Shown: positions 1 through 12,040, counted from the first letter of the stretch. The stretch: DNA of 28,451 nucleotides from Elysia marginata (GCA_019649035.1 BMAT01007834.1:255490-283940), one strand, 5' to 3'. Notes: generated from the letters alone by a model not told the origin. Made by a program: numbers and translations.

Positions 1-57
1 AGTAGTAGTAGTAGTAGTAATAGTAGTAGTAGTAGTGGTAGCAGTAGTTATAGAAGC

Positions 58-113
<56 letters not shown>

Positions 114-220
114 TAGTGATAGTAGTAGTAGTGGTAGTAGTAGTAGTAGTAGAAGCAGTAGTAGTAGAAGTAGTAGAAGTAGTAGTAGTGGTAGTAGTAG
201 TTATAGAAGCAGTAGTAGTA

Positions 221-286
<66 letters not shown>

Positions 287-312
287 TAAGGAGTAATATT
301 GGTAGTGGTAGC
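1..312. repeat. (AGT)n microsatellite, left block, extends off the window
   Basis: Nearly pure AGT triplets run to about 285 with scattered AGC, GGT and ATA variants, then decay to 312. Open frames through it, such as poly-valine on one strand, are an effect of the triplet period and are not genes. Confidence 0.97.
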
Positions 313-324
313 GGAAGGGGTAGT
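313..324. repeat. Target-site duplication, left copy (GGAAGGGGTAGT)
   Basis: This 12-base word recurs exactly at 485-496, on the other side of the inserted SINE fragment. Confidence 0.75.
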
Positions 325-484
325 TGATTGATTGAAGGATATTTTACAAGCCCAATTCTACTTCAAAGGTGCTCTCAGGGCTTGGGTCCCAATGACAATG
401 TACGGGCTGCCACCCAGAGACTAGCGGGGATACCGTGACCTAGCCTCAGCCGGTCACATTATACTGACACCGACCCAACCAGTA
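325..484 (-). mobile_element. 5'-truncated SINE inserted in the AGT microsatellite
   Basis: A 160-bp non-repetitive block splits the AGT array and is bounded by a 12-bp direct repeat. Read on the minus strand it ends in a CAATCAATCA tail, as retroposons do. Its start shares wording with the full SINEs at 4282-4576 and 17863-18174: CACATTATACTGACACCG here against CATATTATCCTGACACCG and CCCATTACCCTGACGCCG. The tRNA-derived head is missing, as expected for 5' truncation. Confidence 0.65.
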
Positions 485-574
485 GGAAGGGGTAGTAGTA
501 TTAGAATAACATGTAGTAGTAGTGGTGGTAGCGCTAGATATAGTGGTAGCAATAGTAATAGTAATACTAGTGGC

Positions 575-630
<56 letters not shown>

Positions 631-653
631 AAGTAGTAGTAGCAGTAGTAGTC

Positions 654-722
<69 letters not shown>

Positions 723-791
723 TTGGTGGTGGTAGTGGTAGTTGTAGTTGTAACGGTATATGTGGAGTAGCAGTAGTACTAGCTGTATCAC

Positions 792-838
<47 letters not shown>
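485..838. repeat. (AGT)n microsatellite, right block
   Basis: The AGT array continues after the SINE fragment, beginning with the second copy of the 12-bp target-site duplication (485-496). The purest blocks are 573-722 and 797-838, separated by degenerate triplets including GGT, TGT and TAC variants. Confidence 0.95.
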
Positions 839-3178
839 ATGAGTGCGATGTTATGGGCCTCCACGACGGAGTGGCCCGTTTTTGCTATATAAATTTCTGA
901 CCCCAAAATTGAACACGACGCGTGATTTGTAAACAAAAAAGCGACGTACGGTAAAGGTTAATCACGCCTGGCGGGCCAGGATTTTTTACTTCTGTAAATC
1001 ATTTCTTGAAGGAAATTAGTATTTTGTTATAGGTAAATAGTTATTGTTTATGTGTAGCAGATAAGTAGGGGGGGAGGCATTCTGTGTGTTAGTCTCATTC
1101 CTTGTACCGTACATTATAAGCGGTTTTTATGTGTATCTCATTGGTGACTGAACTTGATGACTGTACATGGTGCTTGTATGTAGTTGCGTATTGATGAATC
1201 GGCCTCTGGCCTAGCCTAGTACAAACCCCTAAAATTGAACAATGTTTAAACATAATTATATTATCATCGGTGCACACAGATTGGTCACTGAGTAGATTTT
1301 GCTTTATGACTGTTCACGCTGTAGCATACAGTCTGTGGTTCAAAACTAGAGTTAGTTGTGCAGTTTAGCTTGTATGTAAAGCGGTGGTAATAGTACCAAT
1401 TGAATTTCTGCGATTTAAATCATGTTCATGTATAAGTGCGCATTTTTTTTTGTTTCAGCTCTAAATAATGCCAACTACGCACTGACTCTCGGTGCGGGGG
1501 AAGGGGAGGGGGTGGGGTGTGTGACCCTACATTATGTAAATTTAACACTATCAATAGGGAGTGTCGAATATTATCACATTATAACGTCTTTGATGTCAAT
1601 TCGTGTTTTGCGAATATGCAAAATATTTTTTTTGTTAAGTTGAGCTGTCCAATCTACAGCAACAAAACATGTTCAAACTCAAGTCTATAATGATTTAAAT
1701 ACTTCGAACAAGCAACCGTGGCCTGTTTTTGTCTTCTTGTATTTTATGCTAGTTAAGTTGCCTTTGTTCATGGTTTTTGTCCTTGTTATCATTTTGCAAA
1801 CGACTGAAATAAGCCGAATGAAGCATATTTTTTCTCATATTCTAAGAATTAGAGCTAATATGTTAAAAACTTAACCCCAAAATCAATATTTATAATTCAG
1901 TTGTGTATTAAAAAACTGCTCCCTATCAGTTTTCTTGTGAGGCATGATTGTTTGATTAACGAATTTTCATTTGAGTTCTAGGTTAGTAAATTTAAAAGCA
2001 AATGTAAAAAAAATTCTGCATGTCTTTTTTATTTCAAGATGCCTATAGTTTTCCATTCATAAGTGCCATAGGGTTTTATCGGAGACTTTGTTATATAAAT
2101 AATGTCTGAGAACTGTTGAACCTATGCACGGCTTTAAGTGTTTTAGAAAAAAAAACAACAAAAAACAACCAACCCTCTATGGTCGCTCCCATAACGTCAG
2201 CACCTGTATGTTTATCATTATCGAATGGATCTGCAGCTTTCATCTTCGTAACACAAGGGCGTCGTCATCCCTCTACAGGATTTTGTTTTATCATTGTCGT
2301 TGTTATCAATGTGTTGTCCTCAGCAAGCCTGCACCGCTACCACTACTGTCGCCTTATCGCTGTTATCGTTTTGTATAGTCGATGTTTTCATCAGGTCTTT
2401 CGTCTTCTTTGTGACTAGCGGCTTACAGGTGATAGCATCTCCTTAACTTGTGGGAATAGAGTTTGGTTGGAGAACTTTCTTCTGTGAACATAATTTGCCT
2501 CGAAATAAGTGAAAACGGACTTTGTACTTAAGTCTTAATACATTACAAGACCTTAATACTTTTAAAAGATGATTTTTTCTGGGGTTTGCTGAGCATACAA
2601 CTGGTAAAAACTGCAAAACAATGTAAAAAATCTCTCTGAAAAGATACCAAAACTTTTTTTTTTAAATTTTACATGAAGAAAAACAAAGATAGAAGAAATC
2701 TAAAACGTTTTCTTAGACGAAAATGCCCAACATCTTTCTGTCTCAGTTGGACTGTACTGGTCGTGAGAAAAATTTCATTCATGACGATAAAATTTTTTTA
2801 AAAATTACATACATGTCAATCGTTTTTATATAAAAAAATCAGAAATGTGAAGATATTTCCATTTGCACAGACTGCTGGATGAGATTTATATCTTAGGCAT
2901 GATAAAAAGGAAAAATATTTCATACAAAGAGGGTGAACGATAAATTGAAAAGGAAGGACAGAAATCATAAGAGACCACAGACGTGGAAATAGGTGGGGGG
3001 TATAGCAAACGAAACAAGTAGATCAAAAGCTTCAATAGTAAAGTTTGATAAAGGTGCACAAGGAAACAATCAGGAAATAAAGTACCAAAGTAGGAATAAA
3101 AGAAATAAAAAAAGAGATTGAACGAGGAGGGTATGTAGAAGCTACTACAAGAGAAATCCTCGACGATTTACGTCATCT
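839..3178. other. AT-rich intergenic DNA, no gene recognised
   Basis: Both strands are broken into short frames without family resemblance. A 22-base word at 1105-1126 recurs at 14412-14433 with two differences. ACCCC-AAAATTGAACA is seen twice (about 900 and 1225). A TATATAAA-like word lies near 886. From about 2890 the plus strand becomes purine-rich. Confidence 0.6.
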
Positions 3179-3279
3179 TGGTCACTAAGGTCAAGTCGCT
3201 CTGCTGACCACGTAAAGGTCAAGGCCTGATACAATGACCACAAGGCTGGCCTCCTTTGGTTGTAACAGGGGCGGGGTCA
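3179..3279. promoter_or_regulatory. Cluster of AGGTCA-type half-sites
   Basis: Six matches or near-matches to the nuclear-receptor half-site AGGTCA fall within 101 bases: TGGTCA 3179-3184, AGGTCA 3188-3193, TGACCA 3205-3210, AGGTCA 3216-3221, TGACCA 3235-3240 and GGGTCA 3274-3279. The first pair is a direct repeat with a 3-base spacer. The third and fourth form an everted repeat with a 5-base spacer. No gene is visible next to it, so function is only a possibility. Confidence 0.3.
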
Positions 3280-3920
3280 CATAAATCTGCCCTAAAACTC
3301 ACGACTAGACAGAGGGGATAATCTAAATCGGCTGTGCCAAGGAAGATAATCATTGTACGGAGTAGCCTAAGATAACTGAGCAGTGAATTAATGGAGGGGT
3401 GTGGCGGGGTTTAAAGCAAGAGGACGAGACAAAGATAAAGAGATAGAACGAGTAAAGAATGATTGTAATAAGAGTGGCAGACAGTAATGGAAATAAGTTA
3501 ACATGGAGACAAACATAGTTATAAAGAACACAAAAAGACAGACATAGCATTAGATTAAGACAAAGAAATAAATAAATTTCAAACGATTAATTTTCAACGT
3601 TCGACAATTTCGTTGAGTTTTTTTTTCATTACTCTGGAATGAACAATAGATTATGTACTAGGCAGAAAGATTGGTCGATTCACACCTCTATAAATCTTGT
3701 AAAATGTAATAATTTATTCCGCGATGTACACGAAAAAGAAACCAGCCTACGAGTGAACAAACCTTGTCAGTTTTATACATAGATGAGACTTTCTCGCGTC
3801 TAGGATGAATGGGACGAATGTCGCACTTTTCACTTTCACATGCGTTGCTGGTTTTTTTTTTAAATTTTAATTCTTAGCTTTCAATCGTCTAAAATTTCAC
3901 AAACTGCTTATATTTTGTGT
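3280..3920. other. Purine-rich then AT-rich intergenic DNA
   Basis: About 3390-3560 is strongly A/G-biased on the plus strand without being a simple repeat. No gene or RNA is recognised. Confidence 0.5.
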
Positions 3921-3960
3921 AACAAATGTTTCATTGTGTAAAGACAATGAAACATTTGTT
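3921..3960. repeat. Perfect 17-bp inverted repeat with a 6-base loop
   Basis: AACAAATGTTTCATTGT (3921-3937) is followed by the loop GTAAAG and then its exact reverse complement (3944-3960). It would form a stable hairpin in RNA from either strand. Confidence 0.9.
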
Positions 3961-4058
3961 GAAGGCCTATCAATATGGAGCAAACAAAGAGGTACCATTG
4001 ATTCCTCCTCCTGAGTTCCAGTTGCTCTCTGTGAGAAGTTCCGCCTTTTGTAAGTATT

Positions 4059-4233
4059 ATTAGAGACCTTGCGCGCGGACGACGATAACGTATGGCGTAA
4101 TAAAACCTATAGAAAGGCTGTGTTTTACAGCAGAAGATTGGCTAACAGGCTCCGTTCGCCAATCAGCCATCCTGAATCTCCTCCTACATAGACTTCGTCC
4201 TCCTGAGTGGGTCTATAACGCAGGGTCTCTAAT
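4059..4233. mobile_element. MITE-like element, 175 bp, with 15-bp terminal inverted repeats
   Basis: The left end ATTAGAGACCTTGCG and the right end, read in reverse complement, ATTAGAGACCCTGCG differ at one base. There is no coding capacity. TA occurs at both outer edges, which would fit a Tc1/mariner-type target site, but the terminal palindrome makes the exact boundary ambiguous. The start matches the element at 21410 for 14 bases. Confidence 0.6.
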
Positions 4234-4281
4234 GTCTCTTACCTGCGTCTCTCTGTGTATAAATTTGCATGGGTTGGTTTG

Positions 4282-4576
4282 TGGTTTGAGTTTTAAACGT
4301 CCCAGTCAACTTTGAGGTTATATCAAAGACTGCACTTGGGACAATTGAAAGCGTGATGCTACATTGTGATGTACGGAGCGATTGCGTACACCACAACCAA
4401 TCATATTATCCTGACACCGGGCCGACCAGACTTCACACTAAATCCATTATGCCAGACACTAGGCGGATCAGCTACTAGTACCAATTTTAAAGTTCTTGGT
4501 TTGACTCGGCAGTGGATCGAACCACGCACCTCCCGATCTCTAAGCGAGTGTCTTATCGCTAGGCCACAGAGCCGGT
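4282..4576 (-). mobile_element. tRNA-derived SINE, copy 1
   Basis: On the minus strand the head begins CCGGCTCTGTGGCCTAGCG and holds an A-box-like TGGCCTAGCGATAAGAC. A B-box-like GGTTCGATCCA follows at the usual tRNA distance. The body then runs to GGTTGACTGGGACG-like wording (in this copy AAAGTTGACTGGGACG) and an AAAC-rich tail. The body aligns along its whole length with copy 2 at 17863-18174, by eye about four bases in five. I found no clear target-site duplication around this copy. Confidence 0.85.
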
Positions 4577-6719
4577 GGATTTTTTTTTAAGAACTGCAAT
4601 CTTTATTAATATACCTGTGTGCAAACTGTACTACATTCTTGATGCATCTTTTTAGGCTTTAGTTGTAGACACGCAAATAGGCATTTTACACTTAACACTG
4701 AATTGAAACCTTAAAGTCTATGATGCCCTTCATAAGGGTTTGAAAAAAAACTTCGTTTTAATTCGCATGAATTTTTTAATAAAAAACCTTTTTGTAAAAG
4801 CGTGCATCATCCATAAACATAGCCTAGAGAAAGTAATGCTGTACCCATGGCTGGCTAACACCAATATTAAAACCCAATAGTGTCAAGATAAAGTGTCTAG
4901 TTTTTAGAACTAGAACACGATAACATGGTATAAGTTTTAAGAAGTAGAAAACTCAGCATAATTATCTTTTGCTGAAACTCGAAAACAAAATCATATTTTT
5001 CATCGCATGATATTAAAGGCGGAAAAAGCCCCATGGTTTTGCAAGTTTCGTATTTGCTAATCTTTTAAAATTTAGCTTCTTAAAACGTTTCAAGCGTATA
5101 GAATAAAAAATATTGAATCACCTGTCCAAGTTGGTTGGAAAAGATGAATAATTCCAAGGCTTTACTTTCAAGTCGAAAAGATTTGTCATTAAACATTTTT
5201 TAAAAAGCTGACGAAAAAAGACTCATTTACATGTTAGGGCTTCCGTGTTGCTTAACAAACGAAAAACTAATAGAAAAAATTAAATATTATCACCGGTAAA
5301 TCTGGCGCTCAATGACAAAAATTTTAATAATTAGATGGTTTTCTGTGAGTCTTTGATTTATTAAATATTCAGTTATTTCCGTTATGAATGACTATAGTTA
5401 CCGTATCTGAGCAGCCTTGGTGGTATTTCTTCTCACTTTATACTCACTCCATAATGTAAATGAGACTAAAAAAATGGATGGAAATGCCAGTGGATATTCA
5501 AGCTTTTAGCCCTCCTGCGGTTAAATTGTATCGAATGCTTTCAACCTGTAAGGCGTTTCATTTTTTTCTAAAACTTCTGTCACTGAAGTCTGCAAAAGAA
5601 AACAGTCCCTTTAAAATAACCATCATATAATCACAAATGCAAATAATAGTCTCAAAACCAATACATTCATCATTCTAAAATGTATACTTAAAGATTTGGC
5701 TCATTAACAAGTCCATAAAATTTATACTGCTGTCTTTTAGAAGAAATGTGCGAGTATCACTAAAGCAGTTAAACAGCGAATCTAGTTGCACGAATTAAAA
5801 AGAAGACGGAGGAAAATTTTCAGTTTACATTATAGTGCTCTTTAGTTAAAGATTTCACCTAATTAAATTATACGCGTAGACTAAACAACCATTCTTAGTT
5901 AGGAGACTGGTTATATCTCTTTAAACATGTATGGCTGTTTTAGTACTAACCTCTTTTGTGTGTGAAATTGAAAAGGTTGGCTCATCAGCTAAGTCTTCTT
6001 GGAGCGAGGTAGTTTATTCAAATAACGCTAGTGCTGATATTAAGCCTAAAAACTCACCATTGCACAAGGGGAACTACTCTTAAAGAATTTTTAAAGCTCA
6101 TAGAACAGCCCCATAGGCTGTACACGTTTTAATGGTATGGCTAGTAAGTGCTTCCTTTTGATCTTTTTCGGTCTTGTGTCAATAAAAACAAATGTCCCAT
6201 CTATAGTTCTTTCGGACTCAGTCTGACAATTTAAGTCGAAGTACATTAATCTAATATTCTGAAAAAAATCGCAAATGTTACCATCGAATTTACGTTCAAA
6301 ATCCAGTTGAAGATTTATACCGCAAACATGTTAATTTCAAAGATAAATAAAAATAAGACATACGGTTTAGTTTTTTAAAAATGTGTAATGAATACTTTAC
6401 AGTGCTTGACAGTTTTGGTCTCTGCTTTCTATATAAGGATACTTTAGAAGCTAAAGAGATTTAATTCTAAGAACAGTTATATTTTCATCTGAAATAACGT
6501 TTTGGGGGTACTTTTAAACCATTCGTTTACACGTCTAACGTGCATTGGAGGTTCTGAGCAGTATGAGATATGGTTGACTCTCACTTTTGTGTACTTCGTT
6601 GTTGTTGTTTTTTAAGTTAACGCCATGTAATCACAGAACGAGTACCATAATTTGTAGATGCGTTGAATTTCTAGCACCTTTTTTAAAACATAAATCAATT
6701 TTCCAAAACTAAATTTTCT
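4577..6719. other. AT-rich intergenic DNA, nothing recognised
   Basis: No frame with family resemblance, no tRNA and no dispersed repeat is apparent on either strand over this 2.1-kb stretch. Confidence 0.55.
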
Positions 6720-7013
6720 GGAAGAACAGGAACAAGTACAAAAGAGTAGGCTAAAGAAAGGACTGGTAAGACAAGGGCGAGATTAGACGTATGTTGGAAA
6801 TCAATTCCGCTCGATAAACATTTTACAACGCCATACGCGACCAATCCAAAACTCATTTTATTAAGAGAAATGGGACTGAATACAAGAGGGGAGGGTTAAG
6901 AAAAGATGGTTAAGACAAGACCAGATTCAGATGATGTTCTAAGATGAGTGAAAGCGAATCGGTTCCGTAAACATTTTATGACGCCTACACCTAGACAGGA
7001 TGAAACTCGGACA
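6720..7013. other. Purine-rich region with a weak internal duplication
   Basis: AAACATTTTACAACGCC (about 6818) and AAACATTTTATGACGCC (about 6970) recur about 150 bases apart. Each is preceded by GGTAAGACAAG / GGTTAAGACAAG. This suggests an old, decayed tandem duplication. Confidence 0.35.
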
Positions 7014-7024
7014 AAGAGAGAGAA

Positions 7025-7079
<55 letters not shown>

Positions 7080-7148
7080 GAGAGAGAGAGAGAGAAAGGG
7101 AAAGAGAGAGGGGGAGAGAGAGACAGAGAGGGAGAGAAAGAGAGAGAC

Positions 7149-7185
<37 letters not shown>

Positions 7186-7216
7186 GAGAGAGAAAGAGAG
7201 AGAGACAGAGAGAGAG
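7014..7216. repeat. (GA)n microsatellite, about 200 bp
   Basis: Long GA dinucleotide array with occasional AAAT, GGGA and GACA interruptions. Serine/leucine-rich open frames on the other strand are by-products of the repeat. Confidence 0.97.
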
Positions 7217-9083
7217 TTAACTGCTCTGAACTGATTGTAAAGATTGAGGAACAATAAACTCACAATAAAAAAATAAAAAATATATACCTTTAGACAGAGC
7301 AATAATCAATTTCAGGCAAATGGACGTCCGAAAGTTTGCTGTAATCATTTAGCGACGTAGAGTCAAAAGAAATTGAATGTTAGCACAAAAACTAGGATGA
7401 AATAGACAAGAGCAAGAACAAGGTTTGTTTTACCGAGGGGGAGAGTTAGAAAGAAAACCTATCAGATGAGAGAAATTCTGGTTCCATTTCTTTAATAATT
7501 GATCAGTAGTTCTTACAATGAGGTGGAAGCAAAGTGAACTGTAGTAAAGATGATGGCGGAAGGGGGCGAAAGGGTATAAATTCTTCAGACCTCATATTGC
7601 TGAAACACTTAAAAATATAACAGTTAAACTAGCAGCAAAGTCCTGGCATTGAGAAGTTCTTGTACAGTAAGCATATTTGGAGGGGGTGGGGTTCCGATAG
7701 TGCATAAATTCTTTAGAGGTCTTTTTGATGAAATATGTTTTAACTGATGGTTAATTGTTGGAAATTGGATAGAATTCGCAAAAAAATACACCTTCAGTTT
7801 TGACTGTAACATAATATAACCCTTAAAGCTATATATTTAGTAGTAAAGACTTTGATTCGTACTGGTATTGAAAATTTTGCATGCACCATCTTTGTTTCTA
7901 TGATAAAGTGGCCCCACAAGATTTCCATGGATGCTCATTCAGGGGGACCTTTATTGAAGTTGCATCATTTTTTTTATTTTAGGTTGCTCTCTTCCATTTT
8001 GAAAGTATACTTATGAAACTAAAAGACAATTTTAAAGGCAGAATTTTCAAGACCCTGAAATAGATGGAAAATTATCTAGCTCGCATCTGTTCCGTCCTCC
8101 ATGTTTAGTTCTCTCTCCAATGAACACAATCGGATACCAATCTGAATTAAAGAGTCTTACCTCGTCATCAATATGAAAAAAACTTGAAACGCTTGACAAC
8201 GACTTTTTATTTTCCAATCTTTAGTGGCTAGACAGAAACGACTGATCTGGCTGCTTTGCTTTAACACTAAGAATAAGATGGTAGTCTGACAAATCAACAT
8301 AAGAAGTTACAAGTCGGCGGACTGAAAAGATGACGTTTGATTATGCATTGACTTCAACAAATACGTTTCTAGAGATCTAGTCTCCCAGCGAAAACATCGA
8401 TTTAGTCAATCCGCTTAGCTGTCTTTTGAAGAGCCGACATAGGTTAATGGTGCCATTGACTCTCTGTTTGCGGACCAATAGCGCCGACTGAAAGATGAAG
8501 TTAAAACCGTATGATGCTACAGAGAGTTGAAGCAGATCGGTAAAATCTCGTTTATCGAATAAATAGTACTTTATTCACGAACGTGTAAGGGATAATACAA
8601 GCAGATAAGACGACCAGTTCTTTGCAAGTTGTTAGTATGGCGGACATAAGAGTATAAACCCACAGTTTAAATGCAGGTAAAGAATAAATGAAAGGTAATT
8701 TATAAAAAGAAGAAAGCCAAAATAGAATAAATAAAGAAAGATGAACCGAAAGCTAAAATAAGTTTTCTATATTTTCCAAAAAAAAAAGGAAGACGATTTA
8801 GATTTAAGGGAAGTAATCGAGGGTTATAATGAATGTGGAAGAAAAGTAAATGCAGACTGAATAAATATCACGCAATTTATAAATAAAAAGCCTTGAAAAG
8901 AGAAAGTACATTAAGATGAAAGAAAGAAAAAAAGTAAGAGAAGAAAGAAAGTAGAATGGAAAATAAGAGACATCAACAACCGGCAAAGCCAAAAAGGGTT
9001 TGGGTGATAAAGGCAGGGATAAGGTTGGAAAATAAAGTTGATGAAAAATTATTGTAACTTAGCATTCTTAACACCCATAGTGA
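7217..9083. other. Intergenic DNA, no gene recognised
   Basis: AT-rich, becoming purine-rich on the plus strand from about 8640 to 9000. Two similar words (GACTGAAAAGATGACGTT near 8320 and GACTGAAAGATGAAGTT near 8486) lie about 166 bases apart. No coding or RNA gene is supported. Confidence 0.5.
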
Positions 9084-9117
9084 ACACAAACACAAACACA
9101 TGCACACACACACACAC
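9084..9117. repeat. (AC)n short microsatellite
   Basis: ACAAACACAAACACATGC leads into a pure CA run of eight units. Confidence 0.9.
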
Positions 9118-9206
9118 TTTCACCCCGTCTAAAGTATTACTGGTCTAGGCAGTGTATAAACAATCTTTGTCTAGACGGGCCTGGACTTTCACTATAGTGA
9201 GAACTG

Positions 9207-9290
9207 GTCAACCGCTTGCTCAGCGGGGTGCCCGCGCACTGGAAACGATCGTCAGCATTCTGGACTGGAAGTCGAAGACCAGTTGCACAT
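9207..9290 (+). mobile_element. Possible degenerate tRNA-like SINE head
   Basis: TTGCTCAGCGGGGTGCCCGC resembles a tRNA A-box region. GTCGAAGACC about 45 bases later is only a poor B-box. Nearby are the 12-base palindrome TCACTATAGTGA (9189-9200) and an inverted pair CCCGTCTA / TAGACGGG (about 9125 and 9172). The evidence is weak and there is no second copy in the window. Confidence 0.25.
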
Positions 9291-9484
9291 ACGCGCAAGA
9301 GAAGGAATGAAGCAGAGAGATATAGATGGGATATACAGAGAGGCTGAAAATTGGAGAAATAGAAAAACAGAACTGGAAAGGCAAAGAAAACTTAACAATT
9401 CATAACCCTAGAGAGTTGAAGAGGAAAGAGACAAATACTTAGTTTAGAAACGAAAATAAAGAGAGAGGAAAAGAATGTGGCATG

Positions 9485-9485
<1 letters not shown>
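9291..9485. other. Purine-rich spacer
   Basis: Strong plus-strand A/G bias without a fixed period, leading into the GA array. Confidence 0.5.

Positions 9486-9536
<51 letters not shown>
9486..9536. repeat. (GA)n microsatellite
   Basis: Almost pure GA dinucleotides, with AAAG interruptions at the right end. Confidence 0.95.
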
Positions 9537-10053
9537 GGATGAGGTTGGGAAGAGGAAGGAGTAAAGACATAAGTAGAAGGAAAATGATAAAAGAAAAATC
9601 AACTTTTTTAGATGCATGATAGTGAATATGGTGCTAAAACAAAAAAAATATTACACTAAAATCAAACCCCTGAAAGAATTACTTATAAAGTGGATCTAAA
9701 AATTTTTTTTATACGCTGAAATGTCCTTTCTCTAGGTAAGCCCAGTTAGAGGCTACTGTAGTTTTTTTTATTGACATAAATGCAAGGCGTGCCTTTTAAA
9801 TTACTTTGTTCGCCGTTTAAGGAAAGAAAATGACCATATAATCAAGAAAGCGTTACATTGAAACCCACATGGAAAAGGAGAAGAGGCAGGCTGCATTGAA
9901 TATGGATATGCGGACAGAAAGCGGATTTGGAAAGACTTGGATGGTAAGGGAATGCGGTTAAAAAGCTGGCCAAGGACAAACAAAAGAGGGTGTTAGTGTT
10001 CTGTAGCCTATTCCTTGACTTAATGGCGATAAAGGCAATTCTGAAGTCGACGA

Positions 10054-10145
10054 TAATGATGATGATGATCATGGTGATCATGATGATGGTGGCGGTGATG
10101 ATGATAAAGGTGATGGTGATAATATTGATAGGGATGATGATGGGT
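10054..10145. repeat. (GAT)n imperfect trinucleotide repeat
   Basis: GAT/ATG triplets with GGT and AAA variants. The methionine/isoleucine-rich frame here follows from the repeat. The 500 bases before it are AT-rich without a recognised feature. Confidence 0.85.
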
Positions 10146-11407
10146 GTGTTTGACCTGTTTGTTTATTGCTGCTTATTCATAGTTGTATGTTCAATGTTGA
10201 GGAATTTGAATGTAATGAAAGGCAGAAATCTCACCAGTGCTAATCATGGTGTTTTACATATGCTGATCGACCTTCGAATACCAAACAGTATGCCTTTCTT
10301 GTAGGAGCAGCTTTTATCAAATTACTATATCTATATTTTAAGGTTCTTCTTTAGGTGATTTGTTGATTTTTTATGCTATACTTCTTCTCAAAATTTCAAG
10401 TAATGACAAGCAAAAGTTATTTAGGGGGTGAAATTTTTATACTATCAATAGCACAGACTGAACATGATATTTTCTCAACATTATCAGACGTGCAAATAGA
10501 GTTTTAAAACTAGATTAGCTTGAATAATTTTAATACCTCTATCCCCACTTCGCCTCAACCCTACCTCAATAAACTAATAGAAAAAAAGACACAAATGTCT
10601 TGCGGCCAAGGTGAATAAGTCGAATGCCGCATAATTCTTTAACATTCTAAAGCGGTGTTTGCTTGAGAAATGCAGTTTTCTGAGCTTTAAAACAGGGAAA
10701 ATTTCAACTTTTTATCAGATGTTTGTGGAAAGATATTGAAACTTTTATTGATTTAAAATATAGAGAAAAAGAAGAGACAAAAGACTTTAAAGTCATTTGA
10801 ACCAACGAGGATTTCCGACTTCCGACCCATTCACGCTGGTCGGGAGAGAAGTAGTTTCCATTAATGCAAACTTGTACAAGCCTCTCACATAATTCAAAAG
10901 CACAGTAAAGACATGCCTATTACGTTCGGGAATATTTAATATGACTATTTTTAGAGTCAAATATGCCCCACCCTTGGAACTATAAATTATTTCGTTGCCG
11001 CATTTTTTCCCTTTTGCCTTGCCAGCATTCATCTTTCTCTTTCTGCAACTCCTTCTATCTGTCTCAGTTTTCTCTCTGTATCTCGTTTCGTTTCCATCGT
11101 CTCTTCCTCTCCTACTATTAACACTTGCACACAAAAAAATCGTATAAAAACCTATCTGGTAACAGTTCTCTCCTTTCACTCCGCAGGCCGGAAATATCCC
11201 ATAATTTTAGACAACTCTGTTATGGCAATCTTTCCGCTGCCACTCTACTACCCGTTTCTCTTCCCCTAGGTGGTCTTTTTTAATGGCAGTAGTCTCCCTT
11301 CCTCGAATCAATGTTAAACGCCAGGCGGCTCTGAAAAACTCCCATAATGAGTCGGGAGAGAAAAGAGAAATGTTTTTTAAATTTGGCATCCATTGTTTTT
11401 TTCTCGC

Positions 11408-11411
<4 letters not shown>
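10146..11411. other. Intergenic DNA, no gene recognised
   Basis: AT-rich up to about 10980, then pyrimidine-rich on the plus strand. A 128-codon minus-strand frame at 10793-11179 has a lysine/arginine-rich middle that comes from the pyrimidine-rich plus strand and resembles no family I know. Confidence 0.5.

Positions 11412-11454
<43 letters not shown>
11412..11454. repeat. (CT)n microsatellite
   Basis: Pure CT dinucleotides over about 43 bases, opposite in strand sense to the GA arrays on either side. Confidence 0.95.
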
Positions 11455-11457
<3 letters not shown>

Positions 11458-11980
11458 ATGTGTTGAATTCATTTTACATTAATGTTATCTGGAATGCAGG
11501 CAGCCTAGCCCTCCCTTCCCCTACTTCTATTTCTAGATTTTAGGTGTAATGGTGAAAGTAATACTGTTGAGAAATTAGAAGTAAACCAGATAGAGGTTTA
11601 TAGTTTTTAAAGAGGTAAAAAGACTGAGTTTCTCTGCAAGTATTAAACGATAAAAAAGATGCAATGTATTGTTTATGCAACGAGACCAAGATTCTTGGAG
11701 TACCGCAAAGGAAATGTACGCGCAAAAAGGAAAAACTGCGCATATAAACATACGTTTGAGGAGAAATGGTATACATTTAAGAAACGATAGAAAGAGACCG
11801 AAAGGTATAAAATGAAAGGAAGTATAAATAGGTGAGGTAGGGATACAGAGAGAAAAACGCACAAAAAAGAAGGAAATAATGAGATACTAAAAAGATAAAT
11901 AAAGATAGAGAACTATAAAGCCTTTAAAGAGGCTAAGAATGGAGTGTAGCAAAGAAAGGATAAAGTAAAAAAAAATTATA
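11455..11980. other. Purine-rich intergenic DNA
   Basis: From about 11780 the plus strand is mostly A and G without a fixed period, leading into the next GA array. No gene is seen. Confidence 0.5.
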
Positions 11981-11997
11981 AAGAGGGAGAGAAAAAG

Positions 11998-12040
<43 letters not shown>

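Noticed and set aside
35..289. Open frame of almost pure valine
   Set aside because: It is produced by the three-base period of the AGT array; no start context, no complexity, and the other frames of the array are equally open.
454..936. 160-codon minus-strand frame rich in Thr and Leu
   Set aside because: Most of it is the AGT array read in reverse; only the first 30 or so residues come from unique sequence and they resemble nothing known.
6991..7302. Serine/leucine-rich minus-strand frame
   Set aside because: Translation of the GA microsatellite.
8315..8530. Tandem repeat of about 166 bp
   Set aside because: Only one word of about 17 bases is clearly shared; the sequences around it do not align by eye.
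10793..11179. 128-codon minus-strand frame with a basic middle
   Set aside because: No recognisable domain, atypical composition explained by the pyrimidine-rich plus strand, and no splice or promoter context.
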